Shown here one piece after another: positions 16,352-24,800 of a stretch of 25,020 bases of DNA; position 1 is the stretch's first letter, and each line of letters opens with the position of its first letter. The stretch spans positions 1,813,706 to 1,838,725 of the forward strand of contig CP070672.1 of the NCBI GenBank assembly GCA_020351895.1, written 5' to 3'. Source of the stretch: Thermoplasmata archaeon (GTDB lineage: Archaea > Thermoplasmatota > Thermoplasmata > GCA-020350865). The notes under the pieces were generated by a model. The model made no database searches, was not told the origin of the DNA, and saw nothing but the letters and a program-made list of their open reading frames with translations. The position numbers and the translations under genes were made by a program.

Positions 16352-16820
16352 ATTTGATCTCCTCCATGAAATCGTGGGAATGCTGGACAGAAAGAGGGAT
16401 TCGCATGAACATTTCGTCTGCATAATCGAAATTTTCTAGATAAAGATAGAACACATGATCCGCTCTTCCCTGGATTCCTGGGACCAATGCCCCTGCCACC
16501 ATGGCCTTCCTGCCAGGGGTGACTTCGATGGCTATGGTGTTTTTCTGGGATTTCTCCTTTTTTACCACCTCGTTTATACGCTTTCCGGACGCCACAAAAT
16601 CGGCTTCAGCCACCTCAACTATCTCGATTTTGGCCTTCTTTTTATATTCCTTAAGAAGTATTTCGAACCTCCTTCTCGCCAAATCCGCCTGCTTTCTCCT
16701 CTTTTTGATTGAGAATATGTATATTTTATCTGGAACATAGTCTCTTATTCTGATGGCGGCCCATAGGCTGTTGAAAATAGCCCAATCGGAAAGACCAACC
16801 ATGGTGATATAGACTTTCAT
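16338..16820 (-). CDS. CARF-like (Rossmann-type) ligand-sensing protein
   Basis: This 160-residue protein has a Rossmann-like pattern similar to CARF domains, which bind cyclic oligoadenylates in type III CRISPR signalling. It opens with a strand and loop, VYITMVGLSDWAIFNSL (about 3-19), alternates strand and helix, and has IEVTPGRKAMVAGAL near 99-112, the place where CARF proteins show TGGTKxM. It then has strand FYLYLEN and a closing IPLSVQHSHDF. It is a lone sensor domain; its partner is the overlapping PIN gene, so the two together resemble a CARF-PIN fusion split in two. ATG 16820 has AGGTGAG upstream. No cas gene or CRISPR array is in view, so ligand and role are open. Another Rossmann family is possible. 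Confidence 0.68.
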   Translation of the reverse strand: MKVYITMVGLSDWAIFNSLWAAIRIRDYVPDKIYIFSIKKRRKQADLARRRFEILLKEYKKKAKIEIVEVAEADFVASGKRINEVVKKEKSQKNTIAIEVTPGRKAMVAGALVPGIQGRADHVFYLYLENFDYADEMFMRIPLSVQHSHDFMEEIKFAGK

Positions 16821-16852
16821 TCACTCACCTATCGTCAGAGAGTCAGAACATC

Positions 16853-16860
16853 TACATAAA
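16853..16860 (-). promoter_or_regulatory. TATA box of CARF-like/PIN operon
   Basis: TTTATGTA on the minus strand predicts a start site near 16830 and a 10-base leader with AGGTGAG just before ATG 16820. Confidence 0.45.
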
Positions 16861-17025
16861 GTCCAAGATGATAGATAAAGATTTAGGAACGCGAAGAAAG
16901 GTTTTTCAATCTCCTTTACCTTTTTGAGGTTTTTTCCCATTAAAGAGGTTAATAAGCCCGATTAAAAGGAGGTTTTCATTCAAATATTGTTCTATAACAC
17001 TTAAGTAGTTGATTTGCGATTATAA

Positions 17026-17035
17026 TTTTTAAAGG
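17026..17035 (+). promoter_or_regulatory. TATA-like box of beta-helix protein gene
   Basis: TTTTTAAAGG predicts a start site near 17057, leaving a leader of about 28 bases with GAGGATTG before ATG 17085. The rest of the 264-base divergent region (16821-17084) is A/T-rich and holds no other recognisable element. Confidence 0.4.
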
Positions 17036-17084
17036 TTTTATCATAGGATTCGATGGGATAAAAAGATAAAGAGGATTGAAGGCT

Positions 17085-20000
17085 ATGAAAAAAATAAAGG
17101 TTGTGCGTTCACGTGTTGAGATAAAAAGAGCTTTCTCGATAGTTTTGGTCTGGCTCTTGGTTGCAAGCGGTTTTTTGGTGGTATTTCCCATGAGCCTTCC
17201 GACTGCTGAGGCATTTTTATTGCACAGTAACTCCGCAGCATGGGAGGATAGCGATATGTGGGATGGAGTTCCTGGTGGGCCCGATTACAATGGAGATCCT
17301 GCCAATGACGGCAAGATAACCTGGCATGCGGTAAATAACTCGCATATCGTAGTTACGAACTTTGTTGTGGAGGATGGATATATTCTTGAAATCGAAGCCG
17401 GTGTTGTAATCGAAATTGATCCCTCCGATGCCATAAGCGTTGGGCAGGCCACGGGAGCGACATTCTACTCCAACGGGACATTTTTCCAGCCAGTAATGGT
17501 TACTACAACCACCCCCGGCTCTTCATGGCAGGGGATTTTCATTAATACACGAAGTTACGCTTTTATGGATTACACAATGATCGATAGTGGAGGTGTAATT
17601 CAGGTGTTATCTGCAGCACTGGATATGGATAACAGCGCCATCAGAAGCTGTAATCAACCTGGAATCTACGCCGATAGTTCTACAATTTCCGTGACAAACA
17701 GTTACATAGCAGATACAGAAATGGGAGGCATATTTTGTTCGGGAAGCGATGCCGTAATAGATAACAATGATATCTATGGATACAACGGGACTGATGGAAG
17801 CCCTGGGGGTATAGACGGCGGTCATGGCGTAATTATAACGGGTGCCAAATCGGTGGTTACAATCTCGAACAACAGGATATATGGTGGCAATGGAGGGGAT
17901 GATCTTACAGGCATGGGAGGAGGGGCTGGTGGTATCGGGATCTTTGATATAAATTATAACGGTCAGGTGATAATCACAAGCAATGAGATTATTAAAGGAG
18001 GTAAGGGAGGAAACAATATTGGCCAAGGCATGTTGGCAGGCGAAGGTGGAATGGGAATTCATATCATGCCAATTTCAGATTCTGCCTCCTCCCCGGCCGT
18101 GGAAATCAGCGGCAATACTGCAATTTTAGGTGGACGAGGAGGAGACAACGATGTCCCACCCACCTATGGTGATGGTGAAGCTGGAGGCGGAGGTAATGCC
18201 ATAATGATCTCGGATGATCCCCCAGGAAGTGCTGGAGATGTTGTGATCAGCCTAAATACTGACATCATCGGGGGAGAGGGTGGCCATAACCATGCTAAGA
18301 CAAATAATACAGGATGGACTGCTGGCAATGGAGGAGTGGGGATAGTATTATCGAATACAGGAATTCCGGGTTATGTACTAATCGATCAAAATACAAACAT
18401 AGCAGGGGGTTCCGGAGGAAACAATACAGGCATTGGTAATTTAGGAATGAGGGCAGGAGATGGTGGTAACGGCCTTTTATTATTCAATTCAACAAATGTG
18501 ACTGTAACACAAAGCTACATAGTAGGAGGTGATGGCGGTAACAACACCCCCACTGGGATGATGGCAAGTGCTGGGGACGGTGGAAGTGGAGTCTTTCTTT
18601 ACAATCCCACAACTGATTTCGTCTCCATGGTCGATATCACTGATAGCACCTTGACTGGAGGGGAAGGTGGAGATGATTGGGTTGGTATGACGGGTCCAAT
18701 ACAGGGGGGAGCTGGAAATGGAGGAAGTGCATTGTATTCATATCCTGGAATGGGTTCGTGCACGTTTTCGGATTTGTTTGGTGGTAAAGGAGGAAATAAC
18801 TATGGTCCAACCGGGGGTGGAGGCAGTGGGGGCTACGGTGCAGCATTCATCAACTCTCTTACATGGACTGTAAGCGAGGGTACCATTACAGGTGGAAAAG
18901 GAGGCGATAATTTCGGTATCGATGGAGGTGGGGGAAGTGGTGGATATGCATCTGTGATCTCAAACAGCAATAACATAGACCTTGGTTCAAATATGGACAT
19001 TATAGGAGGTGATGGCGGTGATGCGAACCAAGGCATTGTAGGTCCAGCAGCTCAAAACACCATTTCTGTTCAAAGCTCGTTTAACATCGATATTATCGAA
19101 AATATCATACTTCCTGGGACAGGTGGATACAACTCCACATCCGGGAAATACGGCGAGAACGGTTCCACCTGCATATCAGGTTTCTCCATGTCCGGTTTGA
19201 GTTCCATCGTGGGAAATGATATTACAGTAAGAGCGAAGTCAGGAAACAGATATGGTATATTCCTTGGTGCATCCACGGCAGTTATTGCAGATAATGATGT
19301 GTACACCAGTGAATATGGGATCGCCATTTCGAACTCCAATGGCATCACGATCGGTGATAATAACAGGATCTACGACAATGAATATGGAATCTTTTCCCAA
19401 AATTCCAATCCCGTCACGATTGGAAATTCCAATGAAATCCATAATAACTCCATAGGTGTTTATTTAGATGGTTCCGATGCAAGTATAGGTTCTGGGAACA
19501 CAATAAGGGACAACGATTATGGGATATCTTCCACAAACTCGAATCCAACCATCACAGGGGATCAAATCCTCAACTCGTCCCAAATGGGATTGTATCTCCA
19601 ATCTGGCTCAGATGCCACAGTAGAAAGAACTTCCATAATTGAATCTGTGCTTTACAGTGTTTATTGCGTGGGGGGCTCCTCTCCACGGTTTTACAACAGC
19701 ACTCTTGACAAAATCTCTGGTGCTGGTGATTTCTACATCGATGGGAATTCCCACCCTTGGACCCTTAACACCACCTTCAACAAAGGTACAACCAACATCG
19801 TGGATCCATTTTCGAATCTCACTGTAAACTGGTACCTTCATGTTAGGGTGGTTGATGTCTCAAACAATCCCGTGAGCAATGCCGATGTCTGGGTGAATGA
19901 CACCCATTCCAACAACACATTCTATGGCCAAACACCTGGCGATGGATGGATTAGATGGTTGATAGTCACAGAGTATATTGAGAACCAATCCGATGGAAAG

Positions 20001-20651
20001 TACTACTACACTCCCCATAATGTTTCCGCAGTTGAAGGAATCAGATTCGGAAACGAAATAACTAGTATGGCCCTCAGCAAAGAGGTCATAATTGTACTCG
20101 GAGGAATGAAGTTCGACATTCCTCTTTTCGAGGGTTGGAACATGATATCCGTACCCCTAAACATGACTGACACGACCTTAGAAAACGTGCTTTCTGATTT
20201 AGGCAGCAATTATAGGGCGGTGCAGTGGTACAATGTCAACGATATCGTGGATTTGTGGAAACACTATCATATCGATAAGATGGGCATGAACGATTTAACC
20301 AATATTGACAGGAGTATGGGTATTTGGATTCTTATGAAATCGGATGATACACTCACAGTTGCGGGCTCTGTCCCAGTACCATCCACAACTGATATACAAC
20401 TGAAAACAGGCTGGAATTTAGTTGGTTATCCTTCGTTAACATCGAGGAATGCTGGAACCGGACTGGGTGAGGCTTTTGAATCCATTTCCGCATATGTTGA
20501 TATGGTGGAATACTACAATGCAAGTGATATATCAGATCACTGGAAAATGTGGGATCCGACCCCAGCCCCGGATGACCTTGTTGTTGTGGAACCAGGATTC
20601 GGCCTTTGGATTCATGTAAATGGAGATTGCACCTGGAGTGTTGATTGGTAG
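17085..20651 (+). CDS. Secreted Gly-rich beta-helix surface protein
   Basis: The 1188-residue protein has a basic N-terminus and signal peptide, with likely cleavage after TAEA (about residue 42). The body looks like a right-handed parallel beta-helix. About ten Gly-rich units (about 264-647) carry the motif I.GG.GG(D/N)N, followed by NosD-like turns of about 22 residues, NG...DN..YGI (about 719-869). A carboxypeptidase-like Ig module follows (about 916-1007, VVDVSNNPVSNADVWV). The C-terminus has two copies of a module starting GWN(M/L)(I/V) (about 1010-1188), each with a Trp-rich MGIWI or FGLWI motif. There is no C-terminal membrane span, so it is released, or the last modules attach it to other surface proteins. 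ATG 17085 is used with GAGGATTG upstream; the TTG at 17076 is in frame but overlaps that site. Possible role: binding of polysaccharide or surface matrix (inference). Confidence 0.88.
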   Translation: MKKIKVVRSRVEIKRAFSIVLVWLLVASGFLVVFPMSLPTAEAFLLHSNSAAWEDSDMWDGVPGGPDYNGDPANDGKITWHAVNNSHIVVTNFVVEDGYILEIEAGVVIEIDPSDAISVGQATGATFYSNGTFFQPVMVTTTTPGSSWQGIFINTRSYAFMDYTMIDSGGVIQVLSAALDMDNSAIRSCNQPGIYADSSTISVTNSYIADTEMGGIFCSGSDAVIDNNDIYGYNGTDGSPGGIDGGHGVIITGAKSVVTISNNRIYGGNGGDDLTGMGGGAGGIGIFDINYNGQVIITSNEIIKGGKGGNNIGQGMLAGEGGMGIHIMPISDSASSPAVEISGNTAILGGRGGDNDVPPTYGDGEAGGGGNAIMISDDPPGSAGDVVISLNTDIIGGEGGHNHAKTNNTGWTAGNGGVGIVLSNTGIPGYVLIDQNTNIAGGSGGNNTGIGNLGMRAGDGGNGLLLFNSTNVTVTQSYIVGGDGGNNTPTGMMASAGDGGSGVFLYNPTTDFVSMVDITDSTLTGGEGGDDWVGMTGPIQGGAGNGGSALYSYPGMGSCTFSDLFGGKGGNNYGPTGGGGSGGYGAAFINSLTWTVSEGTITGGKGGDNFGIDGGGGSGGYASVISNSNNIDLGSNMDIIGGDGGDANQGIVGPAAQNTISVQSSFNIDIIENIILPGTGGYNSTSGKYGENGSTCISGFSMSGLSSIVGNDITVRAKSGNRYGIFLGASTAVIADNDVYTSEYGIAISNSNGITIGDNNRIYDNEYGIFSQNSNPVTIGNSNEIHNNSIGVYLDGSDASIGSGNTIRDNDYGISSTNSNPTITGDQILNSSQMGLYLQSGSDATVERTSIIESVLYSVYCVGGSSPRFYNSTLDKISGAGDFYIDGNSHPWTLNTTFNKGTTNIVDPFSNLTVNWYLHVRVVDVSNNPVSNADVWVNDTHSNNTFYGQTPGDGWIRWLIVTEYIENQSDGKYYYTPHNVSAVEGIRFGNEITSMALSKEVIIVLGGMKFDIPLFEGWNMISVPLNMTDTTLENVLSDLGSNYRAVQWYNVNDIVDLWKHYHIDKMGMNDLTNIDRSMGIWILMKSDDTLTVAGSVPVPSTTDIQLKTGWNLVGYPSLTSRNAGTGLGEAFESISAYVDMVEYYNASDISDHWKMWDPTPAPDDLVVVEPGFGLWIHVNGDCTWSVDW
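17874..19025 (+). repeat. About ten Gly-rich beta-helix units (coding)
   Basis: Units of roughly 35-50 codons recur, each opening near IxGGxGG followed by D/N and, further on, (A/D)G.GG.G. Examples start near 17874 (YGGNGG), 17998 (KGGKGG), 18130 (GGRGG), 18270 (GGEGG) and 18403 (GGSGG). They encode protein repeats; the DNA between units has diverged. Confidence 0.7.
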
Positions 20652-20668
20652 ATATAAAAAATACAAAA

Positions 20669-21358
20669 TCAACTCTTCTCCTTTAACCATCTTATGGTCT
20701 TGTATGCGTTAGCCGCGGCACCGAATCCATTGTCTATGTTTACAACCACAACTCCAGGTGAGCAGCTGTTTAACATGGCAAGCATGGCTGCGATCCCATT
20801 GAAACTGGCTCCATAGCCCACGGACGTTGGAACTGCGATTGTAGGCTGTTTGACGAGGCCAGAAACAATGGATGGCAGGGCTCCTTCCATCCCAGCAACC
20901 ACTATTACGGCATCCACTTTTTTCTCTTCTATGGTCTTCAACGCGCCCTTTAAACGATGTATTCCTGCTACGCCGCAGTCATAGTGTCTATACACTTTCA
21001 AACCAAAAAACTCGGCAGATAAACTCGCTTCCTCGGCAACGAAGTAATCGGACGTGCCAGCAGAAACTATCGCCACGGAGCCCACAGTTTTAGATCGCTT
21101 TTTTTTCTTGAAGATGGTCATCGTGCCAGAAATCTCATCAGCTCTCTCGATCTTGGCACCGAACTTCTTCTTCAAGAGCTTTATCTGTTCCTCCGAGCAT
21201 TTAGTTACAAGCACCTTTCCATTCGCGTCGAGAAGAGACTTCACAGCATCCACGAGTCCTTTATCATCCTTGAACCGAGCGAACACAACTTCAGGAATGT
21301 TGGTTCTGCATTCCCTGAGAATGTCTGCATGATGGTTTTTTCGCCCCCTGGTTGTCAT
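20669..21358 (-). CDS. larB: LarB-like nickel-pincer cofactor carboxylase (PurE-like)
   Basis: The 229-residue protein matches LarB, which carboxylates nicotinic acid adenine dinucleotide and cleaves the phosphoanhydride to start nickel-pincer cofactor synthesis. The PurE-like core shows SAGTSDYFVAEEA, YRHYDCGVAGIHRL, VVAGMEGALPSIVSGL, PTSVGYGASFNG and the C-terminal NSCSPGVVVVNIDNGFGA. Cys199 corresponds to the cysteine used for the covalent adduct in characterised LarB. The N-terminus keeps the PEVVFARFKD element but lacks the usual helical segment of about 20-30 residues before it. ATG 21358 has AAGGATG upstream and a TATA-like AAAAATAAAT at about 21406-21415. No larA, larC or larE is near, so its use here is not proven. 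It converges on the beta-helix gene 17 bases away. Confidence 0.9.
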   Translation of the reverse strand: MTTRGRKNHHADILRECRTNIPEVVFARFKDDKGLVDAVKSLLDANGKVLVTKCSEEQIKLLKKKFGAKIERADEISGTMTIFKKKKRSKTVGSVAIVSAGTSDYFVAEEASLSAEFFGLKVYRHYDCGVAGIHRLKGALKTIEEKKVDAVIVVAGMEGALPSIVSGLVKQPTIAVPTSVGYGASFNGIAAMLAMLNSCSPGVVVVNIDNGFGAAANAYKTIRWLKEKS

Positions 21359-21478
21359 AATCGCATCCTTTTTGACTTTATGAGCAGCCGATTGTTGTTT
21401 TGCTATTTATTTTTACTCATTTTTTGTAAAGAGGGAAGAACCTTGTCTATTGAGTTCCCATATTGAAGTTCATGCGCC

Positions 21479-21790
21479 CTATCTTGCCAGCTTTCCAGTT
21501 CTTTCGGCTTTTACTATGCCTTCTCTGAACATGAAAGCGCCCAAGGGAAATAGGATGATGCAGAATATTATGAGTATCAGAATATCGTTTATAACTATGG
21601 TGTTCCCCAGACCTGCACCGTCCATTACACTCCTAAATGCATCCATTGCATAGGCATGTGGGAATATTCTGGAAAGGTAATAGAGTGGCTGTGCAATTTC
21701 CAGAAATAACTCAGGTGGAAACATCATCCCGCTTACTAGACCTGCAAAAGTTGAAAAGAACCAGCTTATAGATTCTTTGCTTCCCCCACA
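21479..21790 (-). pseudogene. 5'-truncated ABC-2 type permease remnant
   Basis: About 104 codons match the C-terminal part of an ABC-2 transporter permease: ESISWFFSTFAGLVSGMMFP, then a helix, IFPHAYAMDAFRSVM, and a last membrane span (ILIIFCIILFPLGAFMFR). The frame is bounded upstream by TGA at 21791-21793, and no ATG, GTG or TTG lies before the ATG pair at 21722-21727, which is inside a conserved membrane motif. About the first half to two thirds of a normal permease is missing and no ATPase gene is beside it. The upstream side joins a GGA-rich tract and then the next surface gene. This is most simply a deletion or rearrangement scar; an assembly join is possible. Confidence 0.7.
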
Positions 21791-21875
21791 TCAAAAAGGA
21801 GGAGGAGGAGAGAAAGGATCAAATCATGTTAATTGGCTCATCCTTACAAATTCGGTTTGGTTTAAACAAGTATTT

Positions 21876-24800
21876 CTAAGAGGGGTAGTACCTGGTCTCT
21901 CTACCCACCACTTCCTTGTTTATCAGGCCCTTTCGCTCCATTTTCGTGAGATGATATCCTGCCACCTGACGGCTTATGCCCATATGGGATGCTATCTTCT
22001 TCTGTCCTATACCCGAGTTCTTTTTGATTATTCCCAGTATCTTCTCTTGTGTATTGCTGTAATTGGGGGAATCACCCCTAGGTTGGGGAATATCTGCGGG
22101 ATAAAAGCGCTTCTTCGCCCCGTCCTCCCTCGAATAAATAAGGTGTGCCTCAACTAACTGCTGAATATGATACACAAGCTGCCCGCTGCCCAGATCCAAA
22201 TCATCTTTGATCAATCCGAAGTGTGCCCCAGGATTGCCGATTATATATCCATAGATTTTATATCTTGTAGGCTGGTCAAGCACCTTCTCTTTCTTTATCC
22301 TGGAATACAGAGGGAGAAACAGGGCAATGAGCCCGTATTTTGTGACCTCAATTGCTAGAGTGCCTATTCCTATAGCACCAATGAACCCTACCAAAATGAT
22401 CAGGCCCCATGGGAATTCAGCTTTGGATGGTTTTATAATCACTTCCTCCCCTTCAAGGGATATAACCATTTCTGTGTCCTCATCGATTGTCATCATGGTA
22501 GCATTGGCGAGGGAACCCTTTACAACCATGACATGATATGGATTATAAGTGATGGTGGAAGTGGAGCTCTGTCTTGTTTCAATTATTGGTATTGACTGGA
22601 TCCATCCGTCTGAATCCGTAAAATGTGCAGAAACCAGGGTATCGTAGGCATCATATATCAGAACAGTGGCCCCATCAACCGGATTTCCTTCATCATCGAT
22701 CACCTGTATATGTAGGGCCCATTCGATTTTTAAGGTGGATGTATCGTCCAAATGGGAATCCTCGATTGTTGTGTTGATTTTCGTGATATTGGTTTCTTTC
22801 AGCCAAAGTTCTTTGATGATTGAATCTATGAATATCATCTGCGCATCCATCAATGTATTGTTTATGATTTTTAAGGAATCGCCAGATTGTGCGTATATTC
22901 CGTACTCCGAGATTCCACTGATTGTATTGTTGGATATGGATGGTGAAGATCCTTCACTGTATATTCCATAGTCAGAATCTGAGATTTCATTGTTGGCAAT
23001 TTCTGGTGAGGCATTCACCAGATATATTCCGTACTCATTTCCAGAGGCAGTGTTGTTTGTAATGGATATTGTCGACGCATTTTCGACTTTTACACCGATG
23101 TGGTTATCCTCCAGTATGTTTCCATCGAATTCCAAGGTGTCAAGCTCGGTGTCGGGATCATAATAATATGCGATGTTATTCTTGAAGAAATAGTTCCAAT
23201 TGAAGCAGTTTCTCAGCTGGGAATTGTAATCTTTGGCTCCATATTCTGTGTTGAAAGATATGGTGTTGTACCTTATAGCGTCATTATAGGCTTCAAAGGT
23301 AACTATGCCGTACTGCCCATTGGTTATTATGTTGTGGGCAATGTAACCATCTATGGTTTTATAGCAGTAAATCCCATAATCATAATCTCTGATTTTATTG
23401 TAGGTAATGGAGGTTGTATCCGTTTCATCGAGGTATATCCCGTATTCTCCGTTTTGAATGGTTAATCCGCTGATGTCGACATCATCACCTGAAACAAAGA
23501 TGACTTTGCCGTAATCATCTCCATCTATGATGGTTGTTGCCATGTCCTCTCCCATGAGTGTGATGGATTTATCGATTGTAAGATGCTCGTAGTATGTTCC
23601 GCTGCAAACATATATGGTATCACCTTCGCTTGCATGATTGATGGCCTCCTGAATCGAGGTGAAATATGCTCCCGGGCATTGACCCACAGTTATGTTAGTG
23701 GGTAGGTCCACTGTCAGGGTGCCAGTTGAATCAGAGATCTCGCTGCTGTATTCAGCCGTGACGACGCAGGTTCCAATTCCCACGGCTGAAAAGTTGGTTT
23801 GGGTACCGGGCGTGGTGACTGTGCCAACACTTGTATTGCTGCTGCTCCAGTCAACTGAAACATCGTACAGATAATCTGCCGTGTTATTGAATGCAGCGGC
23901 ATAAAAATCGTCCTCGACTCCCACCATATAGAGCATATCTCCAACTATATTACCAACACCATTGGGAGCATCCATGATGGCTATATAGTCTATAGTGGGC
24001 TCAAGGACCGTGACCTGGGTTGTGGCGCTCTTTCCCATCAACTGCTCTTCCAGTGTGATTATTGCTAGGCCGTGATTGGTATTGCTGCAGGTTACAGTTG
24101 AAGACACTCCAGGGCTTGTTACCTCAACCACATCCGTATCATCACTTGTCCATGTTGCCGTGCTTGCCACATCGGCTATGTAATCTGCCGTGTAATTGTA
24201 CATGGCCCCGTAATATGTTGTAACATGTCCAACCACATAGGTTGGATAATTATCAGGATTAGTGAGATCATTTCCACCACCTGAAGGTGCATCCCGAATA
24301 AGTATATAGTCAACTGTCCAATTTAAAACAGTTACTGTGCTGAAATTTGTATGGCCGAGCCCATCATTCAATGTTACAGTTACTGTTCCCCCGTTGATAT
24401 TGCTGCAAGTAATAGTGGATGAATTACCAGGGCTTGTAACGTCCACTATTGAGGAATCAGAACTTGTCCAGGTTGAGGATAGGGGTACGCTGCCTATGAA
24501 ATCCACTGTATCGTTGTAGGCTGCACCGTAATAGGTGTCAGTATCACCCTTGTTATAGCTGATTGTTGTGATGATACCTCCTCCCCCGCCATCTGCAGAA
24601 CGAATCTGAACAAAATCTGCTCTCGGAGCAAGGACAGTTAGGGTACCAGTCGAGTTGCGTAGAGTAGCATAGGTTGCAGTCACCTGGCATGTATTATCCA
24701 CTGGCACTTTTTGGGCAGAAAAGACTGTGGAGATCCCAGGTGTCGTTACTGTGCCCACATTTGTATCATTGCTGCTCCATGTTACATTTACCTCCATGAC

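Noticed and set aside
16315..16423. Reading the CARF-like and PIN genes as one gene broken by a frameshift
   Set aside because: The PIN gene has its own strong ribosome site (16357-16365) and the CARF-like domain ends at a natural point, so two coupled genes explain it better, though a shift cannot be fully excluded.
17874..19025. Regular repeats that could suggest a CRISPR array
   Set aside because: The repeats are in frame, vary in length and encode Gly-rich protein units; there are no identical short repeats with unique spacers.
21777..22157. 126-codon plus-strand frame
   Set aside because: Lies mostly opposite the second winged helix of the sensor protein, which has clear helix-turn-helix sequence.
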